Assembly: GCA_964016985.1 (NCBI GenBank)
Contig: OZ024828.1
Span: forward strand, 80,584,033-80,648,032
DNA: 64,000 nt
DNA from: Anodontia alba
Taxonomy: Eukaryota; Mollusca; Bivalvia; Lucinida; Lucinidae
Direction: 5' to 3'
Part shown: one piece after another, positions 1 to 10,745 of the stretch
Position numbering within the stretch: the first letter of the stretch is position 1
How the letters are laid out: each line of letters opens with the position of its first letter
Translations under genes and position numbers: made by a program
Notes under the pieces: model-generated
Databases searched by the model: none
What the model was told of the DNA's origin: nothing
Seen by the model: only the letters and a program-made list of their open reading frames with translations

Positions 1-96
1 CCTAATGCGTGTCAATTCCGACTGCATGGTGCATTAGGTACTCAGCTCGAGTCGTGCTAAGGTTTCAGTCACTAGCCGAGGAAGGGAGTCGCCGGA

Positions 97-220
97 GGGG
101 TTTCCTCACCCAGGCTGCCGAGAGGATGTCCTCACCATGAGCGCTGATAGGGTGTCCTCACCCATGTTTATGAAGAAAGTAGGGTGTCTTCACCCATGAT
201 CCAGAAGGGTGTCCTCACCC
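97..220. repeat. Five short interrupted palindromes GGGTG-TCCT-CACCC
   Basis: Variants of GGGTGTCCTCACCC occur at about 97-111, 124-136, 149-163, 181-195 and 206-220. Each can fold as a five-pair stem with a four-base loop. They lie just past the stop codon of the minus-strand frame ending at 227, so on that strand they would be in the 3' untranslated region. Spacing is irregular, so this is a motif cluster and not a simple tandem repeat. Confidence 0.6.
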
Positions 221-226
221 GAGTCT

Positions 227-535
227 TTAGCGTGGTTCCACTCTGACGAATGGGTACTTTCCTGTAGGGTCGCCGCAGAAACGCTCCAGGAAGCCAAACC
301 AGGATATGATGTTCGTCTGTGGCTTTCCTGATTTGGCAAGTTCTTCCACCTTTGTGTAGAACTCTTCGTGGTGGTACTTCGACGTCGGTCCCTTGATGAA
401 CAACCAATCTTTCTTCCATGTTCTGTGTAAGAAGTATGCTGGTAGGTCGATGTTCATCTTCTCATCTTCTTCAGGGATTCTTTGAGCCTTGATTATCGCG
501 ACGTCGTGTCCATGGAACTTGTTACTTACCGTAGA
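227..535 (-). CDS. Hypothetical protein, C-terminal part (second reading frame)
   Basis: This frame is open through about 100 codons to a stop at 227, counting from well upstream of its first internal methionine (455-457). The product looks protein-like: mixed charged and aromatic composition, with stretches such as KFHGHDVAIIKAQRIP and KYHHEEFYTKVEELAK. It follows the proline-rich frame 526-1053 and lies in the -1 frame relative to it. The two frames are both open over at least 100 bases. They may be one gene broken by a one-base indel, joined by -1 frameshifting, or joined by splicing at the GTAAGT that ends the upstream frame. I do not recognise the family. No signal peptide or membrane segment is visible. 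Confidence 0.4.
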   Translation of the reverse strand, partial: STVSNKFHGHDVAIIKAQRIPEEDEKMNIDLPAYFLHRTWKKDWLFIKGPTSKYHHEEFYTKVEELAKSGKPQTNIISWFGFLERFCGDPTGKYPFVRVEPR

Positions 536-1053
536 GCGTCCTGTAGGTCGTACTTCTCGTGGATTGGATACTCTTCCTCGTAGTGGTACAAACAGTACGG
601 GATCGAGCGGTCTGGTGCTGGAGACTCTTTTCTGGCTTTCTTCGGAGGCGGTGTCACGGGAGACGCTGGTGCTGGTGCTGGTCTAGTGATAGTTGGCGAT
701 GCGGTGATGGTAGCTGTATTCTTGTAGCCTGGTCTGATGATCTGATGCGGTGTCTGTAATATAGTCTGTGGCGGTGGTGGTAGTGTCTCCCTCTCCATCT
801 GCTTCTGTTCTCGGCGTGGCGGCGGTCTTGTAGCAGGAGCGGGCTGGCGAGGCCACTCGCCAGCAGGGGGTGCAGGCTGCCTCCTGCTTTCAGCCCCCTT
901 CTTGTAGACTCTAGGCGTTGGTAGCTTCTTATGAAAGGTTAGTTCAACCCGAACTAAATCCTTTCCGTCGGACATCCTCCAGAGTGGAGTGCCGACAAAC
1001 TTGTACTCGCTCAGGGCCCTGAGGAGTACACCAGGCATAACTGAATCAGACAT
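526..1053 (-). CDS. Proline-rich hypothetical protein
   Basis: A 175-codon minus-strand frame with its ATG at 1051-1053. The N-terminal 40 residues form a compact-looking segment with WRMSDGKDLVRVELTF. Residues about 45-140 are low-complexity and rich in Pro, Ala, Arg and Gln. The C-terminus is acidic and aromatic (YHYEEEYPIHEKY). The frame stops at a TAA embedded in the sequence CGGTAAGT, which is also a good splice donor, so the stop may be intronic. Some mollusc mobile-element proteins have this plan (short folded N-terminus, then a Pro/Arg-rich tail), but I cannot confirm a family. The next frame (227-535) appears to continue the protein. A TATAAATA at about 1131-1138 is not strong promoter evidence, because it lies in a repeat found again at 61404-61589. 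Confidence 0.45.
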   Translation of the reverse strand: MSDSVMPGVLLRALSEYKFVGTPLWRMSDGKDLVRVELTFHKKLPTPRVYKKGAESRRQPAPPAGEWPRQPAPATRPPPRREQKQMERETLPPPPQTILQTPHQIIRPGYKNTATITASPTITRPAPAPASPVTPPPKKARKESPAPDRSIPYCLYHYEEEYPIHEKYDLQDALR

Positions 1054-1101
1054 GGTTATTCGTTAATTAGCGATGTTGACACTTCAGAGGTCGAAGGTCA
1101 A

Positions 1102-1291
1102 ATGTATTTGTACGAAATCCAGGTAACAGTTATTTATAGCAGCTCTAGTCTTGTCGCTGTGACATCAGAGTGCCGTGTTAAGAGGGCTATCTGTAAACCT
1201 GGACTGGGACATTGGCTAATAGTGCAAACCCAGATCAGACACCATAGAACGCGGTGTCTGATCAGGGTCTGTACTGTTTGCTTAAATTACA
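1102..1291. repeat. Dispersed repeat containing a TGATCAG hairpin (copy 1)
   Basis: Alignable almost end to end with 61404-61589, from the GTACRAAATYCAGGTAAC start to the GCTTAAATTACAG end. It contains the hairpin core at 1223-1281, whose arms carry CAGATCAGACAC and GTGTCTGATCAG between GCAAAC and GTTTGC ends. It is interrupted at its right end by the MITE at 1293-1518. Confidence 0.65.
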
Positions 1292-1292
1292 G

Positions 1293-1518
1293 GGCCCAGT
1301 TGTTCAAAGCTAACGTTAGTTAACGATTCGTTAAAATTTACATCGAGTGATACGCAAATATGCTGAAATTTGTTGCTGAAAAAATGTGAGTAGCAAAAGC
1401 TACTCACATTTTTTTCAGCAAAAAATATCAGAATATTGTGTATTGAATCCGCTAAAAGAGTTAACGAAATGACCCATAACGAGCTCGTTAAGCTAACGTC
1501 GCTTTGAACAACCTGGCC
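1293..1518. mobile_element. MITE with GGCCCAGTTGTTCAAAGC termini (copy 1)
   Basis: A 226 bp element with terminal inverted repeats (GGCCCAGTTGTTCAAAGC, 3' end degenerate) and a central palindrome around ATGTGAGTAGC. It is flanked by CAG on both sides (1290-1292 and 1519-1521), which reads as a 3 bp target duplication. A second copy in the opposite orientation is at 19418-19646, also flanked by CAG. Ends starting GGGCCC with a 3 bp duplication recall PIF/Harbinger-type elements. That assignment is inference, as no transposase is present. Confidence 0.7.
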
Positions 1519-1589
1519 CAGGCAGTTAAGGTTATTCTTATTTCTTCACCCGTCATATTGCTTAGCAAAACTAAAAGTGAAGATGCCAA

Positions 1590-1960
1590 GGAAATGCCAT
1601 AATCACGAAGCTCAGCCTTCCCAAGAAACCAAACGAAGGAAAGATGAGGAATAAATAATGAAAATACAAACACCACATATGAAACTACCGACGCACAAAC
1701 ACGACAGAAAAACTGCCTTGGAACGACCAGTTGGAAAACTACCGGAGGTGGGGTGGGGTGTGGTGGGGTGGGGGCTTAAGCTAGTTCTACTCGCGCGAAA
1801 TCTCACCCTTCTGATGCAGCTCCAAATTACAAATATATGTTTGGTCTGCATATGGGTCCTCTACCAGATCTGTGAACCACATATAATCAAAACCGCTATG
1901 ATGAAACGAAACAAGGCAAAGGGCTCTATGGCGATCTGAAGCCAGAACACAAGAAAACCA
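1590..1960. repeat. Dispersed repeat family with GAACGRYCAGT
   Basis: The segment around CCTTGGAACGACCAGTTGG, the G-rich run, and the block ending near TTTGGTCTGCATATGGG recurs, in part, at 2250-2335, 4080-4790, 9650-9960 and, inverted, at 21080-21720. Open frames here differ between strands and copies and are not genes. Class unknown. Confidence 0.5.
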
Positions 1961-2465
1961 CTATCAGGAGCACGATGGGCCCACAGACATTGATAGTCAT
2001 TGGCTAAATAGATTGAGAAAGGAGCCGTCATTTTGTCTCATGACCGATCCTATCGTCGTTCAGTTAAAGACAGAAGCAAAATTATCAACCATAGTTGGGT
2101 TATTGTTACATACACTGACAATGAACTTTTTTTTTTTGGTTGTGAATGAATAACTAATTCTTAATATATCTTTCACATACAGGATTGTTAAAAGAAAAAC
2201 ATTTGTGAATGAAACACTGCAGAACATTTAACAAACAGTACCACAATGAAGGTTACCGCCTTGGAACGGTCAGTAATAAGTAAAAGGAGTTGGGGTAGGG
2301 GAGGGGTGGGGGTCGAGAAGCTAGCTTAAAGGGATCCTAATCCTCGGCCTCAGCTTTCATTGTGGTAAAAGCATATTTGTTTGATCCGCGTGGAGGTCTT
2401 CCACTAATCAATATCATTATGAGCAAGGCGGTTTCACTGCTGCAGAACGCTTTCGTTTGTATAAA

Positions 2466-2860
2466 GGGATCAAACATGGTTTTTCATGCATTAACATTCG
2501 CCAAGTTCCGTGGGAGGTGTTGAAAACCGAGGCCGGAGGCCGCGGTTTTCAACACCTTCCAAGGGACCTGGCGAATGTTAATTCGCTACATTTCGCGTTA
2601 TTTTGCTACATTTCGCGTTATTTCTTGCACTACTTTGTTTGGTCTTTTCACCTCTCGCGAACGCAATTTGCACGGACTATGCTCGTTCTAGTGCCGGGCA
2701 GTACACATCTCGTAACGGCAGCAAATCTGTGGCCCCGGTACGATCATATTGAAAGTTGCGTAGCTGTGCATTAACAGCGCCTGAATTGCCTTGTTAATAC
2801 ACGGCTTTTTGCCGGTTAATGCACGGCTATTAATAACGTGCGACACTGCTTTTGATGCTG
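2466..2860. mobile_element. Foldback element with 45 bp GC-rich hairpin (copy 1)
   Basis: A large hairpin (about 2486-2583) has arms containing CATTCGCCAAGTTCCGTGGG and its complement, and a GGCCGGAGGCC tip. It is followed by about 270 bp shared with 5878-6175, including GCACGGCTATTAATAACGTG near the end. The second copy is 5692-6175. No coding capacity. The two copies are clearly homologous but diverged. Confidence 0.65.
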
Positions 2861-3455
2861 TCAGTTATTGCATCTGTGCCGTTGTGTCTTTTCCTTGTTT
2901 GTTCCTTATCGGTTTCTGGAGGAGGCTGTGTTTGTAATATTGTGGCCTGTATTCAGTTCTATTTTTGTATTTACCAATTATTGTATTAATGTTGAGAAAA
3001 GAAATGGACGCGACAATGCAAATTCGCCATTCATATACTTAAAACCAAAAGTAACTTGCCACTTTTTATGAATAAATAATTTTGTTTCTACCTCGATTTG
3101 GTTGTAATAAATTAGTTCACTTATTTTACACGGTTAGTCTCAACAGAATTCAAGAGAGATCATTCGTGTAAATGATTCCAGTCTCGCGTTACCTGCATTT
3201 TGATCAACAACAGTACTTTTACATTTGTTTGGACCTCTACAGAGAGTGTACGACCAGTAAAAGATGCAAAAGTTCTTATTGTGTCAAAAGAAAATGGATA
3301 ACAAATTCTTGTAGGATTTCAATTTCAAACATTGTTAAGTTTGATAAAACGACCTTCTCGATAAAAATCGACGCGTTCTGAAGTTGCGCAATAGATGATG
3401 CAGACTTTTTGTTAATTTAAGAACACTTTTCAATACATGTCTGTGCGAATACGGC

Positions 3456-3494
<39 letters not shown>

Positions 3495-4079
3495 GCCTGA
3501 AATAAGCCCGTATTTAAGGTATATTGACTTTCCAAAAGTAAATTAATATTACATGTATAACTTTTGACTTTGACCCTTCTGTTTTTGTTTTGAGAGAGGC
3601 CCTTTTGATAATCTATTTGACAGAAAGGGCTCAACAAATGTGTACCATGTGCACAAACGATTGTTCTTTAACATCATTAAAACAGTTTTTAAAATTTCAC
3701 TTAACAAAAGTCAGTAAAGCTTATAAATATAAATAGTAAAGTTACATTTGGCTTTTAGTATATATTACAATACAAATTACAATACAACATATTTCAATGT
3801 GTTTGTATTTTCTTTCAACCAGAGCATATGTACGCACTTTGATTTTAAGTGTGTCAAGTAGTAACACTTCCACTTTCATTGCAAAATACTTGCAGGTTTA
3901 AGTGGTGCAGACGCAGGTTTCGGATGTCCTTTTCATCAAGGTGATTGTCATAAGCATTGTAAAAAAATTCATTGTCGAGCTGGATACTGTGATGCTTGGA
4001 CAGGGTGGCTCCGGTGTACCTGCGTGGACTGTCATCATGGAAAATAATAAATAACAGAAGTAAGTCTCTTATGCCAAAT
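2861..4079. other. No gene seen; AT-rich with a poly-T run
   Basis: I find no convincing exon or structured repeat here. The only notable item is an uninterrupted run of about 33 T at 3461-3493. Open frames are short and have low-complexity translations. Confidence 0.5.
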
Positions 4080-4790
4080 AAATGGTAAGAGAAAAGTCCA
4101 GGGAGTGCCACAATCACAAACCGCAGCCCTTCCCGGACACCAAGAGGAAGAGGAAACAGACAAAACCAAACAAGCGTAAATCGAACAAACGTACGAAAAG
4201 CACCAAGACTAGCTCTCTCTTCCCCAAGCGAGGTAATCGCAATGCTAAAACACAAGAACAAAATAACACAAGGCAAAACATATCATGAAACGTAAAACAA
4301 ATCGCCTCGTAGAATAAACCACAAAGCAACAAAGAGTAAGACCAACACCGGGACCACCGCATTAGAACGGTCAGTAGAATAAACCACCGGGATGGGGGGT
4401 GGTGGGTAAAGCACTTTTACAGCCGACCAACTTTACCCTGGGTCCCGCTGCAACTCTTAATCACAACTAGTAAACAGAAAGCAAAATGGGCACCTGTTGA
4501 AGGTGATCAAAATGCTAGCATCACAACACAACTAGTAAAACATAAAGCAAAGTGAGCAGCTATTGAAGACGGTGACCACAATGCTAGCATCACAATACAT
4601 ATAGAAAACAGAAAGCAATGCGGGAACCACAAAGCTACAAAGAGCTACAAAGAGTAAGAACAACACCAGGACCACCGCCTTAGAACGGTCAGTAGAATAA
4701 ATTACCGGGGGATTTAAAGCACTTTTACGACCAGCCAACTTCACCCTGGGTCCCAATGTAACTCTTAATACAGGAAAAAACATAAAACTT
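4080..4790. repeat. Locally duplicated copy of the GAACGGTCAGTAGAATAA repeat
   Basis: Two diverged copies of a block of about 320 bp lie in tandem. Each contains AGAACGGTCAGTAGAATAA (about 4363 and 4683) followed by CACTTTTAC and CCCTGGGTCC. The intervening sequence also has smaller internal repeats of GCTAGCATCACAA. Frames that read through the region on the minus strand are repeat artefacts. Confidence 0.55.
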
Positions 4791-5062
4791 CGGTTCGCAT
4801 AAAGGCTCCCAACTCAAGTCGTCAAGGAAAACTAATGTAGAGAATGTACACAAGTACTGGTTAACTGCTTAGAAGACTAAGCTTGCGTATGAAAAGTGCG
4901 AGTATGTTAACTGGCCAGCTCGACATGACCTTATTAGTGTTGACTGGGCTTTAAAATGCCATTTTAAACAAACAAACATTTTTTTTTATGTGCGAAAGAG
5001 CAGTAACTAGTGCCTCAGATATGCTCAGGTTCCGCTTTTAAGGTGACACCAGATTTTCCGCC

Positions 5063-5340
5063 ACATTACGAAAACATGCCTATTCAAATATACTGAAAAT
5101 TTTACCACCAAAAAGTGAACATTTTCAAATAAAAAATCTGATATTTTTAACATTTCTGCTCAAAACTTAGATTGTGGCTACTCGTTAGAACCGCCTCGAC
5201 AAGGCGGTTCTAACGAATACCAACAATCTATGTTTTAAGCAGAAGTAAGAAAAATAATGTATACCCCAGTAAACCCCAGTCATATTATATAAAAGTGGGG
5301 TTTAAGGGGGTCAAAATTATATAGGCATTTTTGCGTGATG
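5063..5340. mobile_element. Foldback MITE, family A
   Basis: Termini are CATTACGAAAACATGCC and its complement-like partner ending in GTGATG. A central long palindrome carries ACTCGTTAGAACCGCCTCG and its complement. Family consensus length is about 280 bp, and the two subterminal halves differ from each other (one A/T-rich, one with GTGGGGTTTAAGGGGGTC). Around twenty copies lie in this window, in both orientations. Confidence 0.85.
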
Positions 5341-5691
5341 TTATTATAAGGGAGAAAACTTTTGTGACCTCCTGTTTGCCTTCCTACACACTTAGCTCCT
5401 GCTGAAAAAGGTGTCTATTCTAAAAGAACGGGTTTGCTCCCTTTGGGCAAAAACAAGTCTTGCCTCCCCTGAAAGAGAATCAGTTCTGTTCAAAACGTTT
5501 CGAAACTGTTTTCACAAAACTAAGATTTTATTGAGCCGCGCTACAAGAACAATGTCCTCGAACATACAGTTGTATCAGGCAACGAATGGTCATCTGTGCT
5601 GCCTGCTTATACATTACATTAACAAGTCTTCGTAATATGTACCCATAATTCCCCAATAATATATAGTGTTTGGAGGAGTATACATTATAGG

Positions 5692-6175
5692 GATTAAACA
5701 TGGTTTTTCATGCATTAACATTCGCCAGGTCCCGTGGGAGGTGTTGAAAGCCGAGGCCGAATTAACATTCGCCAGGTCCCGTGGGAGGTGTTGAAAACCG
5801 AGGCCAAAGGCCGCGGTTTTCAACACCTCCCAAGGGACCTGGCGAATGTTAATGCATTGAAAAACCATGTTCGATCGCTATTATTACATAAAAACTGAAA
5901 ACATTTGCTACTATTCGCGTTATTTCTTGCACTATTTTGTTTCGCCTTTTCACCGATGTCTCGCGAGTGCAATTTTCATAGACTATCCTCGTTCTAGGGC
6001 CGGGCACTATATATCTCGTGACGGCAGCTAATCTGTGGCCCCAGTACAGGCATATTGAAAATTGCGTAGCCGTGCATTAACAGCGCGTGAATTGCCTTAT
6101 TAATACACGGCTTTCTCCGGTTTATGCACGGCTATTAATAACGTGCGGCAATGCTTTTTATGCAATAATAGGTGT
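5692..6175. mobile_element. Foldback element with GC-rich hairpin (copy 2, duplicated arm)
   Basis: Homologous to 2466-2860. Here the left hairpin arm is present twice in direct orientation (about 5716-5757 and 5761-5803) before the complementary arm (about 5810-5856). The copy therefore carries one unpaired extra arm. Confidence 0.65.
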
Positions 6176-6221
6176 TTACTTTGTTAACAGGAATTTCAGA
6201 ATTTTACATTTTTTTTTATCT

Positions 6222-6316
6222 CATCACGAAAGCATACCTATATAATTTTGACCCCCTTAAACTCCACTTTTATATGGTAAAACTAGGGTTTACAGGGGTA
6301 TACGTTATTTTTTCTT
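6222..6316. mobile_element. Truncated family A foldback MITE
   Basis: Starts CATCACGAAAGCATACC and keeps the GACCCCCTTAAA and GGGTTTACAGGGGTATAC subterminal block. It is lost before the central palindrome. Confidence 0.7.
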
Positions 6317-6711
6317 AAAGACACATTTTTTTCCTTCTTTGGCTAGACCCCCGCCCCCCACCCCCCTTCATGATCACCCCCAATATACAGTCCTGATAAC
6401 AGAGCGCACATCAAAGGCTTATCTTATCTAAGTGATTATGAAGCCATTATAAGGATGTTAAGTCTCTTTAGGTGGGGCCCTATAAGGGTTAATTCATGTA
6501 ACTGAGCAGTATTCAATATGTTACATTAGAAGTAAATAAATTAATTTGCAAATTTTGTATTAAATTTGTTGATTTGTATTGTAGCATTTTATCTATTTAT
6601 TTTCATTTATTTCTTTTTGATAGTTTTTTTTTTTTCAAAAATAAAGGTGTTGTTTTTTCTTGCATTGTGAAAAAATACAAATAAACTGAAATAGAAATAT
6701 AAATAGAAAGT

Positions 6712-7096
6712 TTTATTTATTTATTTATTTATTTATTTACTTATTTGTTTATTTATTTATTTTCTTAAGTAAATAAGAACACTGCGCAATTATTCCATAG
6801 CTGCCTGAAAACTAAATATTGTAGCTTCAATCAATTTGAATCTGCAAATATTTTGTCTTGCGACTAATTATGAGAGTTCACTAGGAAAGAAGAAAAAAGG
6901 AATACTAAATAATATTTATTCATGAAAGTAAAACAAAATGGAATTATCAGAAAGTTTTCTTCAAGAGCCTATAAGATGTTTTTTCAATTGATATTTTTCT
7001 TATTTTTGCATGTCAGAAAGTTCTTAGACAATTTAGAATGTGTAATTTATGCTATAAAGCTTCTCTTTTTAGATAAATAAATAAATAAATAAATTA
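6712..7096. repeat. TTTA and AAAT microsatellites
   Basis: (TTTA)n at about 6712-6766 and a short (AAAT)n at about 7072-7094, with A/T-rich sequence between. No coding signal. Confidence 0.7.
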
Positions 7097-7123
7097 CTGT
7101 CTACCTTACTAATTTTCTGTATT

Positions 7124-7343
7124 TGATCCAAAGAAACAGATAAAGAGGGCATTTGATGATAAATTAGCATATAAGCATAAATATCTGTATTTCTCCATAA
7201 AACATGTTGTGGGTATTCATTAGAATTGCCTGGGAGAGGCAATTCTAATGAATAACAACCAGCTATATTTTATTGAATAAACAGAAAAAAATCATCAAAT
7301 TATCACCAAATTACCCACCTTATCTGTTTCTCTGTCTTGATCA
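7124..7343. mobile_element. Palindromic MITE, 220 bp
   Basis: Outer arms pair TGATCCAAAGAAACAGATAA with the complement of the 3' end near 7320-7343. A second inner palindrome (7196-7260) has ATTCATTAGAATTGCC arms. The inner part resembles the tip of family A but the termini differ, so I treat it as a related family. Confidence 0.6.
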
Positions 7344-7474
7344 TAAACTTTGCTGATATCAAATCTAATTTCCCCTTATCAGGCCCCTACCTGTAAGGGT
7401 GGCCAAAGCCAAGAATTTCTTATCTAAATCTCCTTATGGTCATTAGGGTGTTATGCAATCCAAAATGTGTCTTT

Positions 7475-7661
7475 AATTCTGCTCAAAAACATAGATTGTG
7501 GGTACTCGTTAAAACTGCCTCAGCAAGGCGAAGCTAACGCGTATCCTCAAGCTATGTTTTGAGCAGAAATATGAAATAATATCATTTTTTTTTTATCTGA
7601 AAGTTTTCAGTTTTTAGAGGTGAAGTTTTCTATATATTTGAATAGGCGTGTTTTCTTAATG
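7475..7661. mobile_element. Family A foldback MITE, half copy
   Basis: Keeps the central palindrome (diverged, GCCTCAGCAAGGCG tip) and the end with TTGAATAGGCGTGTTTTC. The other terminus is missing. Confidence 0.65.
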
Positions 7662-7848
7662 AGCTTTTCAATTCATTTGTTACTTCCAGAAATCCGTTTA
7701 CGCATAAATCTGGCTCAATGTGCACAGTTACCGAATTTTCCGTTTCCCATAATATATAGTGAAAATGCCATGGGTAAGATAAGAGGGGTATAAAGAGAAC
7801 TTATTTTTTTTTACGTCTCCACTAAAACATAGAATATGGGTACGGGTT

Positions 7849-8043
7849 AAACCATTTTAGTCTGGAGACCCCCAACGGGGTAGCTGGCAAACAGTGCAGA
7901 CCAAGATCATACGCCGCGTCTGATCAGAGTACCACTGTTTGCAATTAGTTTAGCCAGTTTTCTCAAGGAATATCAAAATCACATAGCCTAACATACCTAA
8001 AATTGAAAACAGAGAGATAGGCGGAATTCATTCAGTCTAAAAA
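7849..8043. mobile_element. Diverged TTAA-type MITE with TGATCAG hairpin
   Basis: Begins after TTAA with ACCATTTTAGTCTGGAG and contains a hairpin core (7887-7942) with GATCATACGCCGC. It resembles the intact element at 10030-10249. The right TTAA is no longer recognisable. Confidence 0.5.
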
Positions 8044-9367
8044 GCGCCTCTGTGGCGCGTTTCTAGTGCATAACACAATACATAGTTTCGTGGGAAAATT
8101 AGAAAAATGTCGAACTTTAGATATGTCTAATGATATACGTTTTAGACAGACGTGTTAATATAACAAACCTTCGCTGTATGCTAACTGAATTACCTGCATC
8201 TGTAACTAAACTTGCGGTTTTGCTGGCTAATCCGGATCTTCCCTGTTCGCATATGCCTATGAGGGACATTTCCTCATGGCGCTTCTCAATTATATCATAC
8301 ATATGTATTGTTTTGATAGCAGAAAAGAAGCCAATTAGAAAGATTTAATATGCGATGGACGTGTCCAGAATTAAGGAAAAACTAGTGATGCACTGTGGTA
8401 CTGAGCATCTTGCTCTAAAGATGGAAACATAACTCCTTCCGGGAATTCAAGTGTTTCGTTATATGTACTTTACTATGTACAAGTAATTAGTGGTCCAGAT
8501 TACATATACACTGGTGCGCATCTAAATGTCACCACTTATTATTGTCAATAATTGCTACTTAGTCTTAATTTGGTTCAGTTGTTATCATTTTATTTACAAA
8601 AAAAAATCAAGACTTTTCGGGGAAATCTTAACTATATCTGGATAACTGTTATAAGTATCAGATCGTTACAGACAGGAGAGTGAGCTAAGTAGAATACCGG
8701 AAAATGAGTTAAGATCTGACACATTACATTACTATTTGATTCAATTAGTAGATACATGACTATGTATTAAGTCCACAAGATCAGATAATCCAGAAGGCGG
8801 TGTCTGGTCAGTGCCTTCAATATGTTACTTTAAAACACTTTTAGGAGAAGAACTCTATAAGCACTCGTGCTTTCGTTCTAATCCCTCTTTTATTTGAGAT
8901 ATTTATGTGTGTATCACATGTACTATTAATGAAATAAAATATGTTTAAACCAACCACTTAGCCAAAGACGGTACTTTGACACCCATTTAAATAATGAATA
9001 ACTTAGTTTAAGCAGTGACCTATAAGATACATAGCTCACTGGTCTAAGAATCCACTCATACTTAATTGGTTAACTCTAAAGTAAACGAGGCTGAACTCCT
9101 ACCGAGGTAGTATTTACGTCTTGATCAAAAGTCTGCAAAATCACATGCATTATTCACACATATTTCTTCTTTTTTATTACAGAGCTGCCTATGTGTTTTC
9201 CTGTTGGTCGTCAAAACACTTTTCAAAAAGGAAACCTCTTTTTTGACTTAAACTGTCATATATTTCAAATAATATCGTGTCAAAAACCACAATAAATAGG
9301 CAACAATAATACTGGTATTCGTTGTCCTATAAAGAAAAGCGAGTATGCAAATTTGCAACTTTTAGGT
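8044..9367. other. No gene or clear repeat seen
   Basis: I see no splice-bounded exon, hairpin or tandem array in this stretch. The two overlapping frames around 8117-8348 lie on opposite strands of the same sequence and have no recognisable motif. Confidence 0.45.
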
Positions 9368-9647
9368 CATTACGCAAACGAGCCTATTCAAATATACTGA
9401 ACATTTTTTTATCACCAAAAAATGAAAATTTTCAGATAAAAATTTTGATATTTTTCCTATTTCTGCACAAAACATAGATTGTGGTACTCGTTAGAACCGC
9501 CTCGGCGAGGCGGTTCTAACGAGTACCCACAATCTATGTTTTTGTGCAGAAATAAGAAAAATAATTCATACCCCTGTAAACCCCAGTTTTACTATATAAA
9601 AGTGGGGTTTAAGGGGGTCAACATTATATAGGCATGGTTTCGTGATG
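9368..9647. mobile_element. Foldback MITE, family A
   Basis: Nearly complete copy. Termini are CATTACGCAAACGAGCC and the GGCATGGTTTCGTGATG end. The central palindrome is long and almost perfect, with a GCCTCGGCGAGGC tip. Confidence 0.85.
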
Positions 9648-9649
9648 TA

Positions 9650-9960
9650 AAATTATAAGTGCCCAGGAAATGCCACAGTCAAGAGGCACTGCCTTCCCGA
9701 GGTTCTATAGAAGGAGAGATGATGAACAAATAATTGAAAAGAAACGCCACATATGAAACCACCGACGCACGAACAAAGAAGAACTGCAACAGAGGATCTG
9801 ACGTGCCAGTTTATCCAAAATATTCTTCATTGATGGAAAATATCATATGCATTATCGTAAAAATGTGGAATATCCCAGGAAAAGTTACAGTCATGAAACA
9901 CAGCACTTCCTTTCTTCCGCCCTCACCACCACCCACCACACTCCATTAAAAAAAAAAAAA
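9650..9960. repeat. Dispersed repeat (related to 1590-1960 and 21530-21720)
   Basis: Shares AGGAAATGCCACAGTC, GCCTTCCCGAGG and CACATATGAAACCACCGACG with the other copies. Ends in a short poly-A stretch at about 9948-9970. Confidence 0.5.
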
Positions 9961-10029
9961 TAATAAAAAAAATGGAAAGGTAATTGTGGTTACAGTCATA
10001 TTACAGGACACGACTACTGGGTGCCTTAA

Positions 10030-10249
10030 CCCATTGTAGTCTGGAGAACCCTAAAAGGGTAATTGGCAAACACTGCAGACCCAGATCAGACGCCACAGAA
10101 TGTGGCGTCTGATCAGGGTCTCCACTATTCGTAAATAGTTCAACCATATTTCTCTCGGAATATCTAAATCACATAGCCTGACATACCTAAAACCGAAATT
10201 AGAATCTTTCAATATATAATGTGGAAAAGATCATTCAGTCTACAATGGG
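10030..10249. mobile_element. TTAA-flanked MITE (piggyBac-like) with TGATCAG hairpin
   Basis: Flanked by TTAA on both sides (10026-10029 and 10250-10253). Terminal inverted repeats are CCCATTGTAGTCTGGA and its partner TCAGTCTACAATGGG. The internal hairpin has GATCAGACGCCAC arms. TTAA duplication and CCC ends are the signature of the piggyBac superfamily. No transposase is present, so the element would have to move in trans. Confidence 0.75.
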
Positions 10250-10745
10250 TTAAAACAGTTTTATGCCCAAGAAACATCGCCTTTAATACTGATACAGCTC
10301 CAATGTACAAATGCATGTTTTGTCCTCATTTGTCTGCCTCATCAGTGAAGCATCCACGTTAAACTGACTATATAAAAACAAAGCAATAAGACTAATGGTC
10401 ATTTGATGCCAGACCAAAACAAAAACATGACAAAAACGTGCCTGGCAAAAGATTCTGATAATCAGACGCAACCCTCTGAAACACATCTAGGAGGGAACCG
10501 TCTTAGAACCGACTGCCCGTCGTGCAATTAAAGAGGGAAGCAGAATTATCAATCATGATTGGGTTTACAACCATGCGTGCAGTTGGCTGCAGAAAATCCA
10601 TTTGAAACCTATCGTTTTGTACCGAGTGTTATTTTTTAAAGTGTTTCATAAAAGCCTTTTTGCCAACAATATCTACGAATTTATAGACAATGTTACCGAT
10701 AGCCTTGCTGAAGTGTTTTTGTTTTCAACCATCGCTTTACATGAC

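Noticed and set aside
1612..1939. Proline-rich and basic frames near the G-rich tract
   Set aside because: Frames differ by strand and are not kept in the other copies of this dispersed repeat.
3854..4362. Overlapping minus-strand frames up to 140 codons
   Set aside because: They lie in a dispersed repeat, have hydrophobic low-complexity translations, and have no motif or splice context.
10030..10249. A functional piggyBac transposon
   Set aside because: The element is 220 bp and non-coding. Only the target site and ends support the superfamily.
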